From: an uncultured Anaerolineae bacterium | GTDB lineage: Bacteria; Chloroflexota; Anaerolineae; Aggregatilineales; Phototrophicaceae | Length of the DNA: 64,000 bases | Direction: 5' to 3' | Assembly: GCA_937944445.1 (NCBI GenBank) | Contig: CALDYP010000004.1 | Location: forward strand, 1 to 64,000 | Part shown: piece after piece, positions 1-7,837 of the stretch | Layout of the letters: the number at the start of each line of letters is the position of its first letter | Position numbering within the stretch: position 1 is the first letter of the stretch | Translations under genes and position numbers: made by a program | The notes under the pieces: generated by a model | The model's input: the letters and a program-made list of their open reading frames with translations, nothing else | The model's database searches: none | Told to the model about the DNA's origin: nothing

Positions 1-85
1 GACGCGACAGGTCGCGTCCCTACAATGCCACCTGTGTAGGGACAGGGCCTGCCCTGTCCGTCGGTTTCAACCACTCGACGGACTT
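1..85. repeat. Palindromic intergenic repeat cluster, copy 1
   Basis: Two hairpin palindromes with 9-nt arms and a 2-nt loop lie side by side: a GGACGCGAC-type unit cut by the window edge (1-18) and GGACAGGGC-CT-GCCCTGTCC (40-59), joined by a CTACAATGCCACCTG-type linker. The tail at 60-82 (GTCGG...CGAC) recurs at 63443-63463. The same modules occur at 5859-5920, 10883-10925, 21673-21811, 58070-58152 and 63421-63485. Confidence 0.8.
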
Positions 86-129
86 CACAACTTCTCATGT
101 GAAAATCGCAAGCGTTAGGCGTTGTTTGT

Positions 130-135
130 TATAAT
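130..135 (+). promoter_or_regulatory. Extended -10 element upstream of the pectinacetylesterase-like gene
   Basis: A perfect TATAAT preceded by TG at the extended -10 position (TGTTATAAT) lies 57 bp before the start codon at 192. I see no good -35 hexamer. A purine-rich GAAAGGA ribosome site lies just ahead of the ATG. Confidence 0.5.
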
Positions 136-191
136 TCAAATCGAAACGGCGCAATAATGCGTTTTTAAACATTTTTTGAAAGGACACACTC

Positions 192-1325
192 ATGAAAAAG
201 TGGTTCATTGGCCTGAGCGTTGGCCTCATGGCGCTGCCTGTGTTAGCTCAGGACATGCCCACATTAGGCGATCTGCCCGTGGGCGAGTGGACGCAGATCC
301 CCGTGGAGGGGGCGCGCTGCCTTTACGACACGGAATACAGCTTTTTGGTGCGCCCTGCGAGCGAGCCGACCGACAACCTGATGATCTATTTTGAGGGCGG
401 CGGGGCCTGTTGGGACGGCTTCACGTGTGGCGCACGCGGGCAGTTCGCCTCACAGTACTTTGTAGACGAGACCGAGCCGAACAACCTGCGCGCTGGCTTC
501 TTCGACTTTGAGAACGAAGAAAACCCCGTTCGCGACTATAACACGGTCTTCATCCCGTATTGCAGCGGCGACGTCCACAGCGGCGCGACGCCTGCCGTCA
601 CGCTGCCCGTGCCGCCAGAAACCGGCCTGCCAATCGAAGAGGTGACGGTCAACTTCACCGGTTTTGAAAACGCCTCCGCCGCGCTCGAATGGGTCTACGC
701 CAACTACACCGAGCCATCTCAAGTGTTCGTGACGGGGTGCAGCGCGGGCGGCTATGGGGCGCTGTTCCACGCGGGGAACATCATGCGCAACTACGCCGAT
801 CAACGGGTGGTGCTGCTGAGCGACGCCGCGACCGGCGTCACCCCGCGCGCGTGGGAAGGCCTCGCCCTGTGGAACACCTACTCGGTGCTGCCGGATTTCA
901 TCCCGGCGTTTGAGAACATCACCCCAGAGCGCTACAGCACCACCTTCCACATGCGCGAGCTGGCCCGCGCCTTCCCAGACAACACCTTCGCCCAGTACAA
1001 CACCTTCCTCGACCAAGTTCAGGTGGGCTTCTATGGGCTGCAAACCGGGCGCGTAGTGGACGCGACCAACTTCGCCCAGATCGCGCCAGAATGGGCGCGT
1101 CAGCTCCTCTCCAACATCTACAGCCTTGAGGCCACCGCCCCCAACTTCTACAACTTCATGCCGGGCGGAACGGTGCACTGCATCACGCCGCTCGACATCA
1201 CCTACACCTATGAAGTGCAGGGCGTGCGCTTCGTGGATTGGGTGCGCAGCTTGCTCGATGGGACGGCCAACGTCAGCCCGATGTGCGACGTCGGCACGGG
1301 TGAGTGCCTCACCTCGCCGCGGTAG
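192..1325 (+). CDS. Secreted pectinacetylesterase/Notum-family hydrolase
   Basis: A 377-residue protein with an N-terminal signal peptide (MKKW, hydrophobic 5-18, cleavage near Ala19-Gln20), so it is probably exported. It resembles the pectinacetylesterase/Notum family of serine esterases: an oxyanion-type Glu-Gly-Gly-Gly-Ala-Cys-Trp stretch at about 68-74, the nucleophile motif Gly-Cys-Ser-Ala-Gly-Gly with Ser184, and a Gly-Gly-Thr-Val-His segment near the C-terminus as candidate catalytic His. The substrate cannot be told from sequence; family members deacetylate pectin or lipids. The gene stands alone, with a repeat array before and after it. The start has a GAAAGGA site and is the only one that keeps the signal peptide. 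Confidence 0.8.
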   Translation: MKKWFIGLSVGLMALPVLAQDMPTLGDLPVGEWTQIPVEGARCLYDTEYSFLVRPASEPTDNLMIYFEGGGACWDGFTCGARGQFASQYFVDETEPNNLRAGFFDFENEENPVRDYNTVFIPYCSGDVHSGATPAVTLPVPPETGLPIEEVTVNFTGFENASAALEWVYANYTEPSQVFVTGCSAGGYGALFHAGNIMRNYADQRVVLLSDAATGVTPRAWEGLALWNTYSVLPDFIPAFENITPERYSTTFHMRELARAFPDNTFAQYNTFLDQVQVGFYGLQTGRVVDATNFAQIAPEWARQLLSNIYSLEATAPNFYNFMPGGTVHCITPLDITYTYEVQGVRFVDWVRSLLDGTANVSPMCDVGTGECLTSPR

Positions 1326-1343
1326 AGACAAGGTCTGCCCTGC

Positions 1344-1431
1344 CCGTTTTTCATTTCTGTGGGCACGGTAAACTCGGCCTTACCCCTAAAGCCCCTCTCG
1401 AAGTGACCTGCCTTGCGGTCACCTAGAGAGG
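1344..1431. repeat. Dispersed intergenic repeat (copy A) with nested hairpin
   Basis: About 80 bp, beginning CCGTTTTTCATTTCTG and ending GCCTTGCGGTCACC-like, recur at 5917-5995 with scattered differences. In this copy the 3' half can form a nested hairpin: outer stem CCTCTC/GAGAGG and inner stem GTGACC/GGTCAC. It sits just after the hydrolase gene and before a convergent gene, so it may work as a transcript end. No T-tract follows. Confidence 0.6.
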
Positions 1432-1469
1432 GAACCGAGAGGCCACCGCGGAAGCGGCAGGCCGCGCCC

Positions 1470-2219
1470 CTACTTGCGCAGGATGTTGATCTGGTTTACG
1501 CCTAGCGCGAGGGGCATGAACGTCGTTTGCGTCAGAACTTGGGCGAGGGCGGGCAGGCCGAACGTGGCAAATTGCAGCGGTTTCGGGATCAGCGGCAGGT
1601 AGGGCACATCCCACAGGCCATCGCCGAACTGCTTAACGACTTGAAAGCCGGCGGCCTCGCTCCACTGCCGCCATGTGGCAGGCACGTGGCAGTTGATGTG
1701 CGTCTTGTCTTTGCCGATGGCGTCTGTCTCGCGGTCTTTGAAGCGGCGCAGGCTGTATTCAGGGTGTGGAGTGGCGAACAAGAACAGCCCGCCCGGCTGC
1801 AACGCGCGGAAGGCGTCTTGCAGCGTCTGCTGTGGGTTGGGCAGGTGCTCCATCAGGTGCAGCGCCACGATCACGCTCAGCTCTTGCGGCTCAAACTCGC
1901 TGAAGTCGGTGGCGTCGCCCATCCACGCGATGGCGCGCGGGGCAGCGCGGCGCGTGGATTCTACGCTGTAGGGGATGAGGTCAACTCCGTAGCAGGTGAA
2001 CTCATCTTGCAGCAAACCGAGCAGATCGCCCAGCCCACAGCCCATCTCGTAGAGCTTGCGCTCGGGGCCGCCTGCTGGAGCATAGCGCCGCACCAGCGCC
2101 GCGTAGTAGCGCCGCGCAAACCAGTACATGCTGAAACGCCCCAGCGGACGATCTGCGTAGTTCCACTTGCGGAAGTAGTCAGCTGTGTAGTGCTGGCGGG
2201 GGACTTCAGGGGGCGTCAT
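1470..2219 (-). CDS. Class I SAM-dependent methyltransferase
   Basis: A 249-residue methyltransferase with the Rossmann motif I Glu-Met-Gly-Cys-Gly-Leu-Gly at about 58-64, followed by a GVDL acidic strand end, a GDATDF segment, and HLMEHLPNPQQTL, typical of the Methyltransf_11/Ubie-like fold. The substrate is unknown. I chose the ATG at 2219 because it overlaps the stop of the upstream phosphodiesterase by four bases (ATGA), which suggests translational coupling. An in-frame ATG 12 bases upstream is also possible. The two genes form a minus-strand operon. No transmembrane segment is evident, so it should be cytosolic. Confidence 0.8.
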   Translation of the reverse strand: MTPPEVPRQHYTADYFRKWNYADRPLGRFSMYWFARRYYAALVRRYAPAGGPERKLYEMGCGLGDLLGLLQDEFTCYGVDLIPYSVESTRRAAPRAIAWMGDATDFSEFEPQELSVIVALHLMEHLPNPQQTLQDAFRALQPGGLFLFATPHPEYSLRRFKDRETDAIGKDKTHINCHVPATWRQWSEAAGFQVVKQFGDGLWDVPYLPLIPKPLQFATFGLPALAQVLTQTTFMPLALGVNQINILRK

Positions 2220-2809
2220 GAGACCTTCCACGAGAGCGGCGTCACGGCCTCGCCCACGCGCGAATCGAACACGTCGAACGATAAATCCGTCAGATCCAGC
2301 ACGCCGTAGGTGTGAGACGTAGCCCGCGTGCTGTCAAACGCATACAGCGACCCGGGGTTCAGCACACAACCGGCTTGCACGCGCACGTAGAGCGGCACGT
2401 GCGTGTGGCCCGTGATGAGCACGTCCGCTTGCAGCGACTTCAACACCATGTTGAGATAGGTATCGCTCAGATGGTCACGATACATCCCCCACATGTTGTT
2501 GCCGGGCTTGCCATGACACATGAAGAGGCGGCGTCCGCCTAGTTCGCCGCGCCAATCGACCGGCAGGCTCTTCAAGAAGGCCGCGTTCTCTTTGGTGATG
2601 CCGTTGAAAAACTCATCGTGGTTGCCGCGCACGGTGATGAACCCGTGCTGGCGGTGCACTTCTACCACGCGGTTCTGCTCTGGGCCGCGCCCGACGAGGT
2701 CCCCCGCGCTCAGAATGGCGCTCACTTGGTGCTCGTTGTACAACTTGTTGAGGGTGTTCTCTAGTGTTTCGATGTCTCCATGGGTATCTGAAATAATCCC
2801 TATCCGCAT
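2216..2809 (-). CDS. YfcE/MJ0936-type metallophosphodiesterase
   Basis: A 197-residue member of the calcineurin-like phosphoesterase superfamily, the usual length for the YfcE/MJ0936 group. Metal-binding motifs are complete: Asp-Thr-His (8-10), Gly-Asp-Leu-Val (36-39), Gly-Asn-His-Asp (62-65), a Cys-His-Gly near 98-100, and Gly-His-Thr-His (134-137), followed by an NPGS segment. Such proteins hydrolyse phosphodiester model substrates in a Mn-dependent way, but the natural substrate is generally unknown. It is the first gene of an operon with the methyltransferase, whose start overlaps its stop. Another protein of the same superfamily is encoded at 31234-31965. Confidence 0.87.
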   Translation of the reverse strand: MRIGIISDTHGDIETLENTLNKLYNEHQVSAILSAGDLVGRGPEQNRVVEVHRQHGFITVRGNHDEFFNGITKENAAFLKSLPVDWRGELGGRRLFMCHGKPGNNMWGMYRDHLSDTYLNMVLKSLQADVLITGHTHVPLYVRVQAGCVLNPGSLYAFDSTRATSHTYGVLDLTDLSFDVFDSRVGEAVTPLSWKVS

Positions 2810-2844
2810 ACCTCTACAACCTTCAGCCGGTTAACATGTGTTTA

Positions 2845-2850
2845 ATTATA
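2845..2850 (-). promoter_or_regulatory. -10 box for the phosphodiesterase/methyltransferase operon
   Basis: On the minus strand this reads TATAAT, 35 bp ahead of the start at 2809, inside an AT-rich stretch. No convincing -35 hexamer is visible at 16-18 bp spacing. Confidence 0.45.
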
Positions 2851-2995
2851 TCGACGAAAAGGGCGTTTTTGTATGCGGAATGTAGGAGCGATACAGCCTT
2901 CAGAGGGCGTACAGTGCCTCATCATCACCCACAGTTGGAGTCACAAACAAGCGCATATTGCGATAACTCACTAAAGGTTTAACTTCCTCAAACGA

Positions 2996-3025
2996 TTGCT
3001 GTCGGAAAGATGCTATGATGATAAT
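2996..3025 (+). promoter_or_regulatory. Promoter of the histidine phosphatase-DUF3090-SCO1664 operon
   Basis: TTGCTG (2996-3001) and GATAAT (3020-3025) are spaced by 18 bp, a plausible housekeeping promoter. It lies about 50 bp upstream of the ATG at 3078, which argues against the earlier in-frame ATG at 3015 that would sit inside the promoter. Confidence 0.5.
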
Positions 3026-3077
3026 GAGAGTAATAGGATGGATTCGTCAACTACAGACCTCACTAGGGGCACGCGCC

Positions 3078-3728
3078 ATGACGACACTGCTGCTGATCCG
3101 ACATGCGACCAACGACTACGTCAAGACTGGCCGCCTCGCCGGGTGGACGCCCGAAGTCCACTTGAACGAGGAAGGCCAGCAGCAGGCGCGCGCGCTGGGA
3201 GAACGCCTGAAGAGCGCCCCGCTCAACGCCCTGTATGCCAGCCCGCTGGAGCGCACGATGGAGACGGCGCAGGCCATCCAGCAGCACCACCCGCACCTGA
3301 CCATCCGCGCCCATGAGGGCATCGGCGAGGTGCGCTATGGCGACTGGGAAGGCATGAAGATCAGCACGCTGGCGCGCCGCAAGATGTGGCAGGTCGTCCA
3401 AGAGTACCCCTCGCGGGCTTATTTCCCAAATGGTGAGACCATGCGCGGCGTGCAGCATCGCATCGTCAACGCGCTGGAGGAACTGGTGGCCGAGCACCCC
3501 AACGAGATGGTCGCTGTGGTGTTCCACGCCGACCTGATCAAGATGGCCGTCGCGCACTATCTAGGGGTGCACTTGGACAACTTTCAGCGCATCGTCATCT
3601 CGCCCGCGTCGATCACCACGCTGCAGCTCGGGCACAGCCGCCCGTACATCCTCAGCGTGAACGACGTGGCGCACTTGATCGAACTCGAACGTCAGCCAAC
3701 ACAAGCAAAGCAGGAACAGAAGGCATGA
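3078..3728 (+). CDS. Histidine phosphatase family protein (MSMEG_4193-type)
   Basis: A 216-residue branch-1 histidine phosphatase (phosphoglycerate-mutase-like). The catalytic Arg-His-Ala-Thr is at 7-11, a second Arg and Glu occur in ASPLERTMETAQ, and the C-terminal catalytic His is in VVFHADLIK. The normal RHG motif is RHA here, as in several related phosphatases. It heads a three-gene operon: its stop overlaps the next start by four bases. The following genes are DUF3090 and SCO1664 proteins, the partners found beside this phosphatase in Actinobacteria, so a shared but still undefined role is likely. Start chosen at 3078 because of the promoter position. Confidence 0.85.
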   Translation: MTTLLLIRHATNDYVKTGRLAGWTPEVHLNEEGQQQARALGERLKSAPLNALYASPLERTMETAQAIQQHHPHLTIRAHEGIGEVRYGDWEGMKISTLARRKMWQVVQEYPSRAYFPNGETMRGVQHRIVNALEELVAEHPNEMVAVVFHADLIKMAVAHYLGVHLDNFQRIVISPASITTLQLGHSRPYILSVNDVAHLIELERQPTQAKQEQKA

Positions 3729-4228
3729 GCCGCACAGAGATTGAACTGCGAGAACTGGATTTCGTCACGATTGGAACCATCGGCCCGAAGGGGCAGCGCG
3801 TGTTCCACCTTCAAGCTGGCTATGGATCACAGCTTCTCACGTTTATCATCGAAAAAGAACAGGCATGGGCGCTGGCCGAGGCCATCCGTCAAGTGATTGA
3901 CGACTACGACGAGCGCCACAACACCACTACTGAGGTGGAGATGGCCGCGCTGGACATGGAACTGCGCGAGCCGATCCAGCCGCTGTTCCGCGTGGCACAG
4001 ATGGGGCTGGCGCTGGACGAAGAATCCCAGATGATCATCCTCATCGCGCAGGAGATGGTGCTCGCCTCTGACGGGGAAAGCGAAGACGAGGCAAAAGAAC
4101 CCGCGGTCGCGCGCATGTGGGCTACCCTGTCGCAGATGCGCGCGCTGAGCCTGCACGCGATGGACACGGTGGAACAAGGCCGCCCCAACCCCCGCCAGAA
4201 CGGACGTATCACTTATTATTGGATGTAG
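3725..4228 (+). CDS. DUF3090 family protein
   Basis: A 167-residue soluble protein that matches the DUF3090 family in its N-terminal pattern (LDFVTIGTIGPKGQRVFHLQ followed by a hydrophobic strand and an AWALAEAI helix). No catalytic motif is known. The start overlaps the preceding phosphatase stop by four bases, and the next gene begins four bases after its stop, so the three are almost certainly co-translated. In Actinobacteria the same neighbours occur next to mshC. No mycothiol gene is seen in this window, so a role in thiol metabolism should not be assumed. Function unknown. Confidence 0.87.
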   Translation: MSRTEIELRELDFVTIGTIGPKGQRVFHLQAGYGSQLLTFIIEKEQAWALAEAIRQVIDDYDERHNTTTEVEMAALDMELREPIQPLFRVAQMGLALDEESQMIILIAQEMVLASDGESEDEAKEPAVARMWATLSQMRALSLHAMDTVEQGRPNPRQNGRITYYWM

Positions 4229-4232
4229 CCCC

Positions 4233-5021
4233 ATGCGCCCGACGCTCTACACGGCCCGCCAGCTGGAAGAACCGCTCACGCTCGCGTTTGAGGAAGGCCT
4301 GCGCCTGCTGCAGCTTGGCTCTATCGACGCTGAACACGGCATCATGCGCTTTGGCAGCAACTACACCTTCCTCGTCACCGTGCGGCTGGAGGCGTTGGAG
4401 GCGCTGGCGATCTACAAGCCGCGCGTCGGCGAAGCCCCGCTGTGGGACTTCCCCAGCGGCACGCTTTGTCAGCGCGAGCTGGCCGCCTTCTGCCTGTCGG
4501 AAGCGCTGGGGTGGAACCTCGTCCCGCCCACCGTGCTGCGCGAGGACGCCCCGCGCGGAATCGGCTCGCTTCAGTTGTTTATCCACCACGACCCACGCTG
4601 CCACTACTTCCACTTTGAGCCGCGCCACCTGCCGCAGATCAAGCGCTTTCTCGCGTTTGACGTGGTGGCCAACAACGCTGATCGCAAAGGCGGGCACGTG
4701 CTGCTCGACGAAGCCGACCACATCTGGGGCATCGACCACGGCCTATGCTTCAACCACGTGCCCAAGCTGCGCACTGTCATGTGGGAGTTCGGGCCAGAGG
4801 AAACCCCGCTGGCGGGCACGCCCATCCCTGAGGACATCATGGCGGATTTGCGCTGTCTGCTGGCCAAGCTCAACCAACCCGATGAGCTGATCGAGCAGTT
4901 GATCAGCCTGCTGGCTGATGACGAAGTGGCCGCGCTGCGCCGCCGCTTGACGACCCTCGTCAACAACGGAACCTACCCCCTGCCGCGGCCGGGCGGCAGC
5001 CGCCCGTGGCCTGCCGTGTAG
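4233..5021 (+). CDS. SCO1664 family protein (PI3/4-kinase-like fold)
   Basis: A 262-residue protein resembling the SCO1664 family, distantly related to phosphatidylinositol 3/4-kinases. Recognisable blocks are the LAIYKPRVGEAPLWDFPSG stretch (a candidate ATP-binding Lys near 60), the FCLSEALGW helix, a FDVVANNADRKGGHVL segment with an Asn-Asn-Ala-Asp-Arg catalytic-loop-like motif, and WGIDHGLCFN where the metal-binding Asp would sit. This suggests an active kinase-like site; the substrate is unknown. It is the last gene of the phosphatase-DUF3090 operon. Confidence 0.82.
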   Translation: MRPTLYTARQLEEPLTLAFEEGLRLLQLGSIDAEHGIMRFGSNYTFLVTVRLEALEALAIYKPRVGEAPLWDFPSGTLCQRELAAFCLSEALGWNLVPPTVLREDAPRGIGSLQLFIHHDPRCHYFHFEPRHLPQIKRFLAFDVVANNADRKGGHVLLDEADHIWGIDHGLCFNHVPKLRTVMWEFGPEETPLAGTPIPEDIMADLRCLLAKLNQPDELIEQLISLLADDEVAALRRRLTTLVNNGTYPLPRPGGSRPWPAV

Positions 5022-5077
5022 TGGCATTTCCTCGCAGCTTTGCTAGAATATGAGCTAAGCACAAACAGGGGGAAACC

Positions 5078-5797
5078 ATGAGAAGAGGGACTCTATTAGG
5101 TGTGACAGCAGCCGTCATGGTTATTGGCCTGATGGCAATCAGCAGCGCCGCACAAGCCCCGTGCAGCAGCACGGACACCGTCCGCGTGAGCACTAACGCC
5201 GACTGCAACACAGACACCGGCATCGGGGTGGGCCTATCGCGCAACTTGGAAAGCCGCATCATCCGCGCGGTGAACCTGTTCGGTAACCGCTTCAACGCTG
5301 AAAACCCAGCAGGCGTGTGCTTGAAGGGCACGGGCGCGCTGTACCTGAGCCGCGCCTCGCTCAACCCGCGCGCCGCTTTCTTCGCGTGGTACTACGTGAC
5401 CGACGACGGCTACACCTGCACCAACGTCGATTCACCCGCGACGGTGATCCTCGTAGAAGGAACCTCGCCCATCGCCCCGGGCCAAGCGCCAGATGTTCCG
5501 CTCGCAGTTGAGGGCACAAGCAGCGACGCGCCCACTGCCACCCGCACCCCATCCGCGCCCAGCGCTAGCCAAGCGGTCGGCGGCCAGATCGTGCTCACCA
5601 ACTGCCAAGTGGTGACGCGCGCCATCCTCAACTTCCGCGACGCGCCCAGCCTCAACAGCAACGTGATCGAGCTGATCCCGTATCGCACCATTCTGCGCGC
5701 CATCAACCGCAGCGGCGATTGGTTCAACGTGATCTACGGCAGCAACAACGGTTGGGTGGCGGCCTCATTGGTGAACACCCGCGGGCGCTGCGAGTAG
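5078..5797 (+). CDS. Secreted SH3-domain protein
   Basis: A 239-residue exported protein: signal peptide about 1-25 (RRGTLLG followed by a hydrophobic stretch, then Ala-Gln-Ala), a Cys-containing domain about 26-130, a Pro/Thr/Ser-rich linker about 140-165, and a C-terminal bacterial SH3 domain about 168-235 with the pattern LNFRDAPSLNSNVIELIPYRT...WFNVIYGSNNGWVAA. SH3b domains usually bind peptidoglycan or other cell-surface ligands, so an envelope role is likely. The start follows a GGGGGAAA-type ribosome site. It is monocistronic as far as can be seen; a similar SH3 module appears in the 21952-24885 protein. Confidence 0.75.
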   Translation: MRRGTLLGVTAAVMVIGLMAISSAAQAPCSSTDTVRVSTNADCNTDTGIGVGLSRNLESRIIRAVNLFGNRFNAENPAGVCLKGTGALYLSRASLNPRAAFFAWYYVTDDGYTCTNVDSPATVILVEGTSPIAPGQAPDVPLAVEGTSSDAPTATRTPSAPSASQAVGGQIVLTNCQVVTRAILNFRDAPSLNSNVIELIPYRTILRAINRSGDWFNVIYGSNNGWVAASLVNTRGRCE

Positions 5798-5858
5798 CGG
5801 CGTTGCGTATTACGGACGCGGCGACCCGCGTCTCTACACCACACGTCACTCGACACGC

Positions 5859-5918
5859 GGACGCGGCAGGCCGCGTCCCTACAATGCCACCTGCGTAGGG
5901 ACAGGGCCTGCCCTGTCC
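5859..5918. repeat. Palindromic intergenic repeat cluster, copy 2
   Basis: Two 9+2+9 palindromes: GGACGCGGC-AG-GCCGCGTCC (5859-5878) and GGACAGGGC-CT-GCCCTGTCC (5899-5918), joined by CTACAATGCCACCTGCGTA, nearly the same linker as in copy 1. The arm sequences differ between units, but each remains perfectly self-complementary. Confidence 0.85.
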
Positions 5919-5995
5919 GTTTTTCATTTCTGTGGGCACGATACCCCCGCCTCACCCCTGAATCACCTTCTCGAACTGGCCTGCCTTGCGGTCAC
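5917..5995. repeat. Dispersed intergenic repeat (copy B)
   Basis: Matches 1344-1423 over about 80 bp: both start CCGTTTTTCATTTCTGTGGG and both end with CCTGCCTTGCGGTCACC, with a more variable middle. The inner hairpin of copy A is partly lost here. It follows directly on a palindromic cluster, so the two repeat types form a composite. Confidence 0.7.
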
Positions 5996-6037
5996 CCGTG
6001 AGCGAAGGGGGGGATGAGACATTTTCAGACACATCCC

Positions 6038-6163
6038 GGGAGTGTCCAAAGATAAACAGACAGTCATCGGCCTTCACCGTCGCGCTAAGCGCTCCAGCGC
6101 TCGGCTAGGGCGCGCCCCCTGAAGAGGGCTGGATGAGGCCTCTGTTCGAATTTAGACACTCCC
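6038..6163. repeat. MITE-like element, copy 1 (126 bp, inverted ends)
   Basis: Begins GGGAGTGTCCAAA and ends TTTAGACACTCCC: 13-bp terminal inverted repeats with one mismatch. The interior matches the element at 7713-7822, including AAAGATAAACARACAGTC, the AGCGCTCGGCTAGGGCGCGC stretch, GGGCTGGATGAG and CTCTGTTCGAA. It has no coding capacity. The two copies bracket the CNNM/CorC-type gene. No clear target-site duplication is visible. Confidence 0.75.
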
Positions 6164-6357
6164 CACATCTCAAATGTGTAGCCCACGGCGCGCAACGTGT
6201 GCTACAATGCGTATGTGTATCTGCCAATGTAGCTAGGGTGATTATCCCCAGCCGTGCCTGATCCAGTTCGATACCCTAACTCCATATCCAACTGGTTACC
6301 GCCAGTCGAGCGACTGCGCGGCGCTTTTGTGTTCGCCATGATCGAAAGGCTGACTGT

Positions 6358-7680
6358 TTGAACGAGCTGACCTTCGCCATCGTCGCTGGCCTCGTCGTCT
6401 TTAGCGCGGTGCTCACGCTGGCGTATGCTGCGCTCAACAACACTCGCCCCGGGTATTTAAAAGAACAAAGCGAAAGCGGCAGCGCCACAGCGCGGCGCGC
6501 ACTTGCTCTGATCGAGGTCAAAGGGCGCTTGCAGATCACCTATCAACTGTGCTTGACGCTGGCGTACACCCTCATCACCGCGGTGCTGGTGGTGTATCTC
6601 TATGAGCCGATGGTTGAATCCAGCGGCTTAGAAGCCGCGCTGATCGTGGCGGTGTTGGTGGCGGTCACCGTGCTGATTATCACCCAGATCGCGCCGGAAG
6701 GCATCGGCAGCGCCCACGCGCCGCGCCTCTACCCGCTGCTGACGCCCTTCTTGACCGTCGTCGTGTGGCTGCTGACGCCCATCACGGCAGGCCTCATCTT
6801 GATCTCGCGTGGGCTGGCGGGGCTGTTCGGCGGCAGCCAGCTCGTCAACACGGTAACGGAAGAGGAAGTCCTCACGCTGGTGCAGAGCGGCGACTTCGAA
6901 GAGGACGAGAAGGACATGATCTACAGCGTCCTTCAGCTTGACCAGCGCGACGCCCGCCAGTTGATGGTTCCACGCATGGACATTGTGGCCGTCAGCATCG
7001 ACGACTCGCTAGAGCAAGCCGCCGAGGTGTTCACCAACAGCGGGTTCAGCCGCCTGCCCGTGTATGAGGGGACGATCGACAACATTCAAGGCATCCTTTA
7101 CGCGAAGGATTTGCTGCCGCTGTGGCGGCGCGGCAACTTTCAGACCGCGCGCATCCAAGATTTGATGCGCACCGCTAATTTCGTCCCAGAGACGCTGCGC
7201 GCGGATGACCTGCTCCAGCTCATGCAGAAGCGCAACTTCCACATGGCGATTGTCGTGGATGAGTACGGCGGCACGAGCGGCTTGATCACAATTGAGAACC
7301 TGATTGAAGAGATCGTCGGCGACATTCGCGACGAATACGACCAGAACGAAGAGATCGAACACACTCAGATCAGCGAGACGGAACACATCGTCGCTGGCTC
7401 GATGAACATCTCAGACATCAACGAACTGTTGGAATTGAACATCGAAGAGGACGCCAACTACGACACCATCGGCGGCTTGATCTACGCCACGCTGGGGCGC
7501 GTCCCCCATCTAGGCGACCGCATCACCCGCGACACCTTTGAACTCGAAGTCAGCGCGGTAGAAGGGCGGCGCATCCGCAAGGTGAAGATCCACCTGCTGC
7601 GCCCTGCCGACACATCAGAGCCGCTTGAGCGCACCCCCGAACCAGCCGAAAACGACACAGACCCCGAGGCGGCATCGTAG
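6358..7680 (+). CDS. CNNM/CorC (HlyC-type) membrane protein with CBS pair
   Basis: A 440-residue protein with the hemolysin-family architecture: DUF21/CNNM membrane domain with about four hydrophobic segments (about 3-25, 65-85, 95-115, 125-150), two CBS domains (about 200-320, including MVPRMDIVAVS and FSRLPVYEG), and a C-terminal CorC_HlyC transporter-associated domain (about 335-415). Family members are linked to Mg2+/Co2+ efflux or divalent-cation homeostasis. The start is TTG, preceded by GAAAGG at nine bases' spacing; the nearest ATG is out of frame. The acidic Pro/Glu-rich tail beyond residue 415 is not part of the family core. Both flanks carry the same short inverted-end element. Confidence 0.83.
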   Translation: MNELTFAIVAGLVVFSAVLTLAYAALNNTRPGYLKEQSESGSATARRALALIEVKGRLQITYQLCLTLAYTLITAVLVVYLYEPMVESSGLEAALIVAVLVAVTVLIITQIAPEGIGSAHAPRLYPLLTPFLTVVVWLLTPITAGLILISRGLAGLFGGSQLVNTVTEEEVLTLVQSGDFEEDEKDMIYSVLQLDQRDARQLMVPRMDIVAVSIDDSLEQAAEVFTNSGFSRLPVYEGTIDNIQGILYAKDLLPLWRRGNFQTARIQDLMRTANFVPETLRADDLLQLMQKRNFHMAIVVDEYGGTSGLITIENLIEEIVGDIRDEYDQNEEIEHTQISETEHIVAGSMNISDINELLELNIEEDANYDTIGGLIYATLGRVPHLGDRITRDTFELEVSAVEGRRIRKVKIHLLRPADTSEPLERTPEPAENDTDPEAAS

Positions 7681-7712
7681 ACCCTGTCTGTAGACTTCCG
7701 TACCCCGACGGA

Positions 7713-7822
7713 GGGAGTGTCTAAAGATAAACAAACAGTCGCGCCAAGCGCTCAAGCGCTCGGCTAGGGCGCGCCCCCTGAAGGGGGCTGGATGAGTCCT
7801 CTGTTCGAATTTAGACACTCCC
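7713..7822. repeat. MITE-like element, copy 2 (110 bp, perfect 13-bp inverted ends)
   Basis: Starts GGGAGTGTCTAAA and ends TTTAGACACTCCC, perfect 13-bp terminal inverted repeats. It shares most of its interior with the 6038-6163 copy but lacks about 16 bp. A half-end with TTTAGACACTTCT also lies at 63620-63632. No open reading frame of note is contained. It sits just upstream of the cdd promoter. Confidence 0.75.
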
Positions 7823-7837
7823 CCGACAGACGCCACC

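Larger units (their letters stand above)
5798..6357. other. 560-bp gene-free interval built of repeats plus a leader
   Basis: No supported gene. It contains the palindromic cluster at 5859-5918, the dispersed repeat copy B (5917-5995), the short inverted-end element copy 1 (6038-6163), and then a promoter-like TACAAT near 6203-6208. The remainder is an untranslated leader for the CNNM/CorC-type gene, which includes the perfect palindrome CAGTCGAGCGACTG at about 6303-6316 followed by a T-rich stretch. I could not assign the leader to a known riboswitch class. Confidence 0.6.

Noticed and set aside
450-1331. Long minus-strand frame opposite the pectinacetylesterase-like gene
   Set aside because: Arg/His/Val-rich composition typical of the reverse strand of a GC-rich gene; the plus-strand frame has a signal peptide and catalytic motifs.
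6163-6357. Known Mg2+ or Mn2+ riboswitch ahead of the CNNM/CorC-type gene
   Set aside because: The leader has a palindrome and T-rich stretch, but I could not recognise the conserved bases of M-box or yybP-ykoY classes by eye; an Rfam search would decide.
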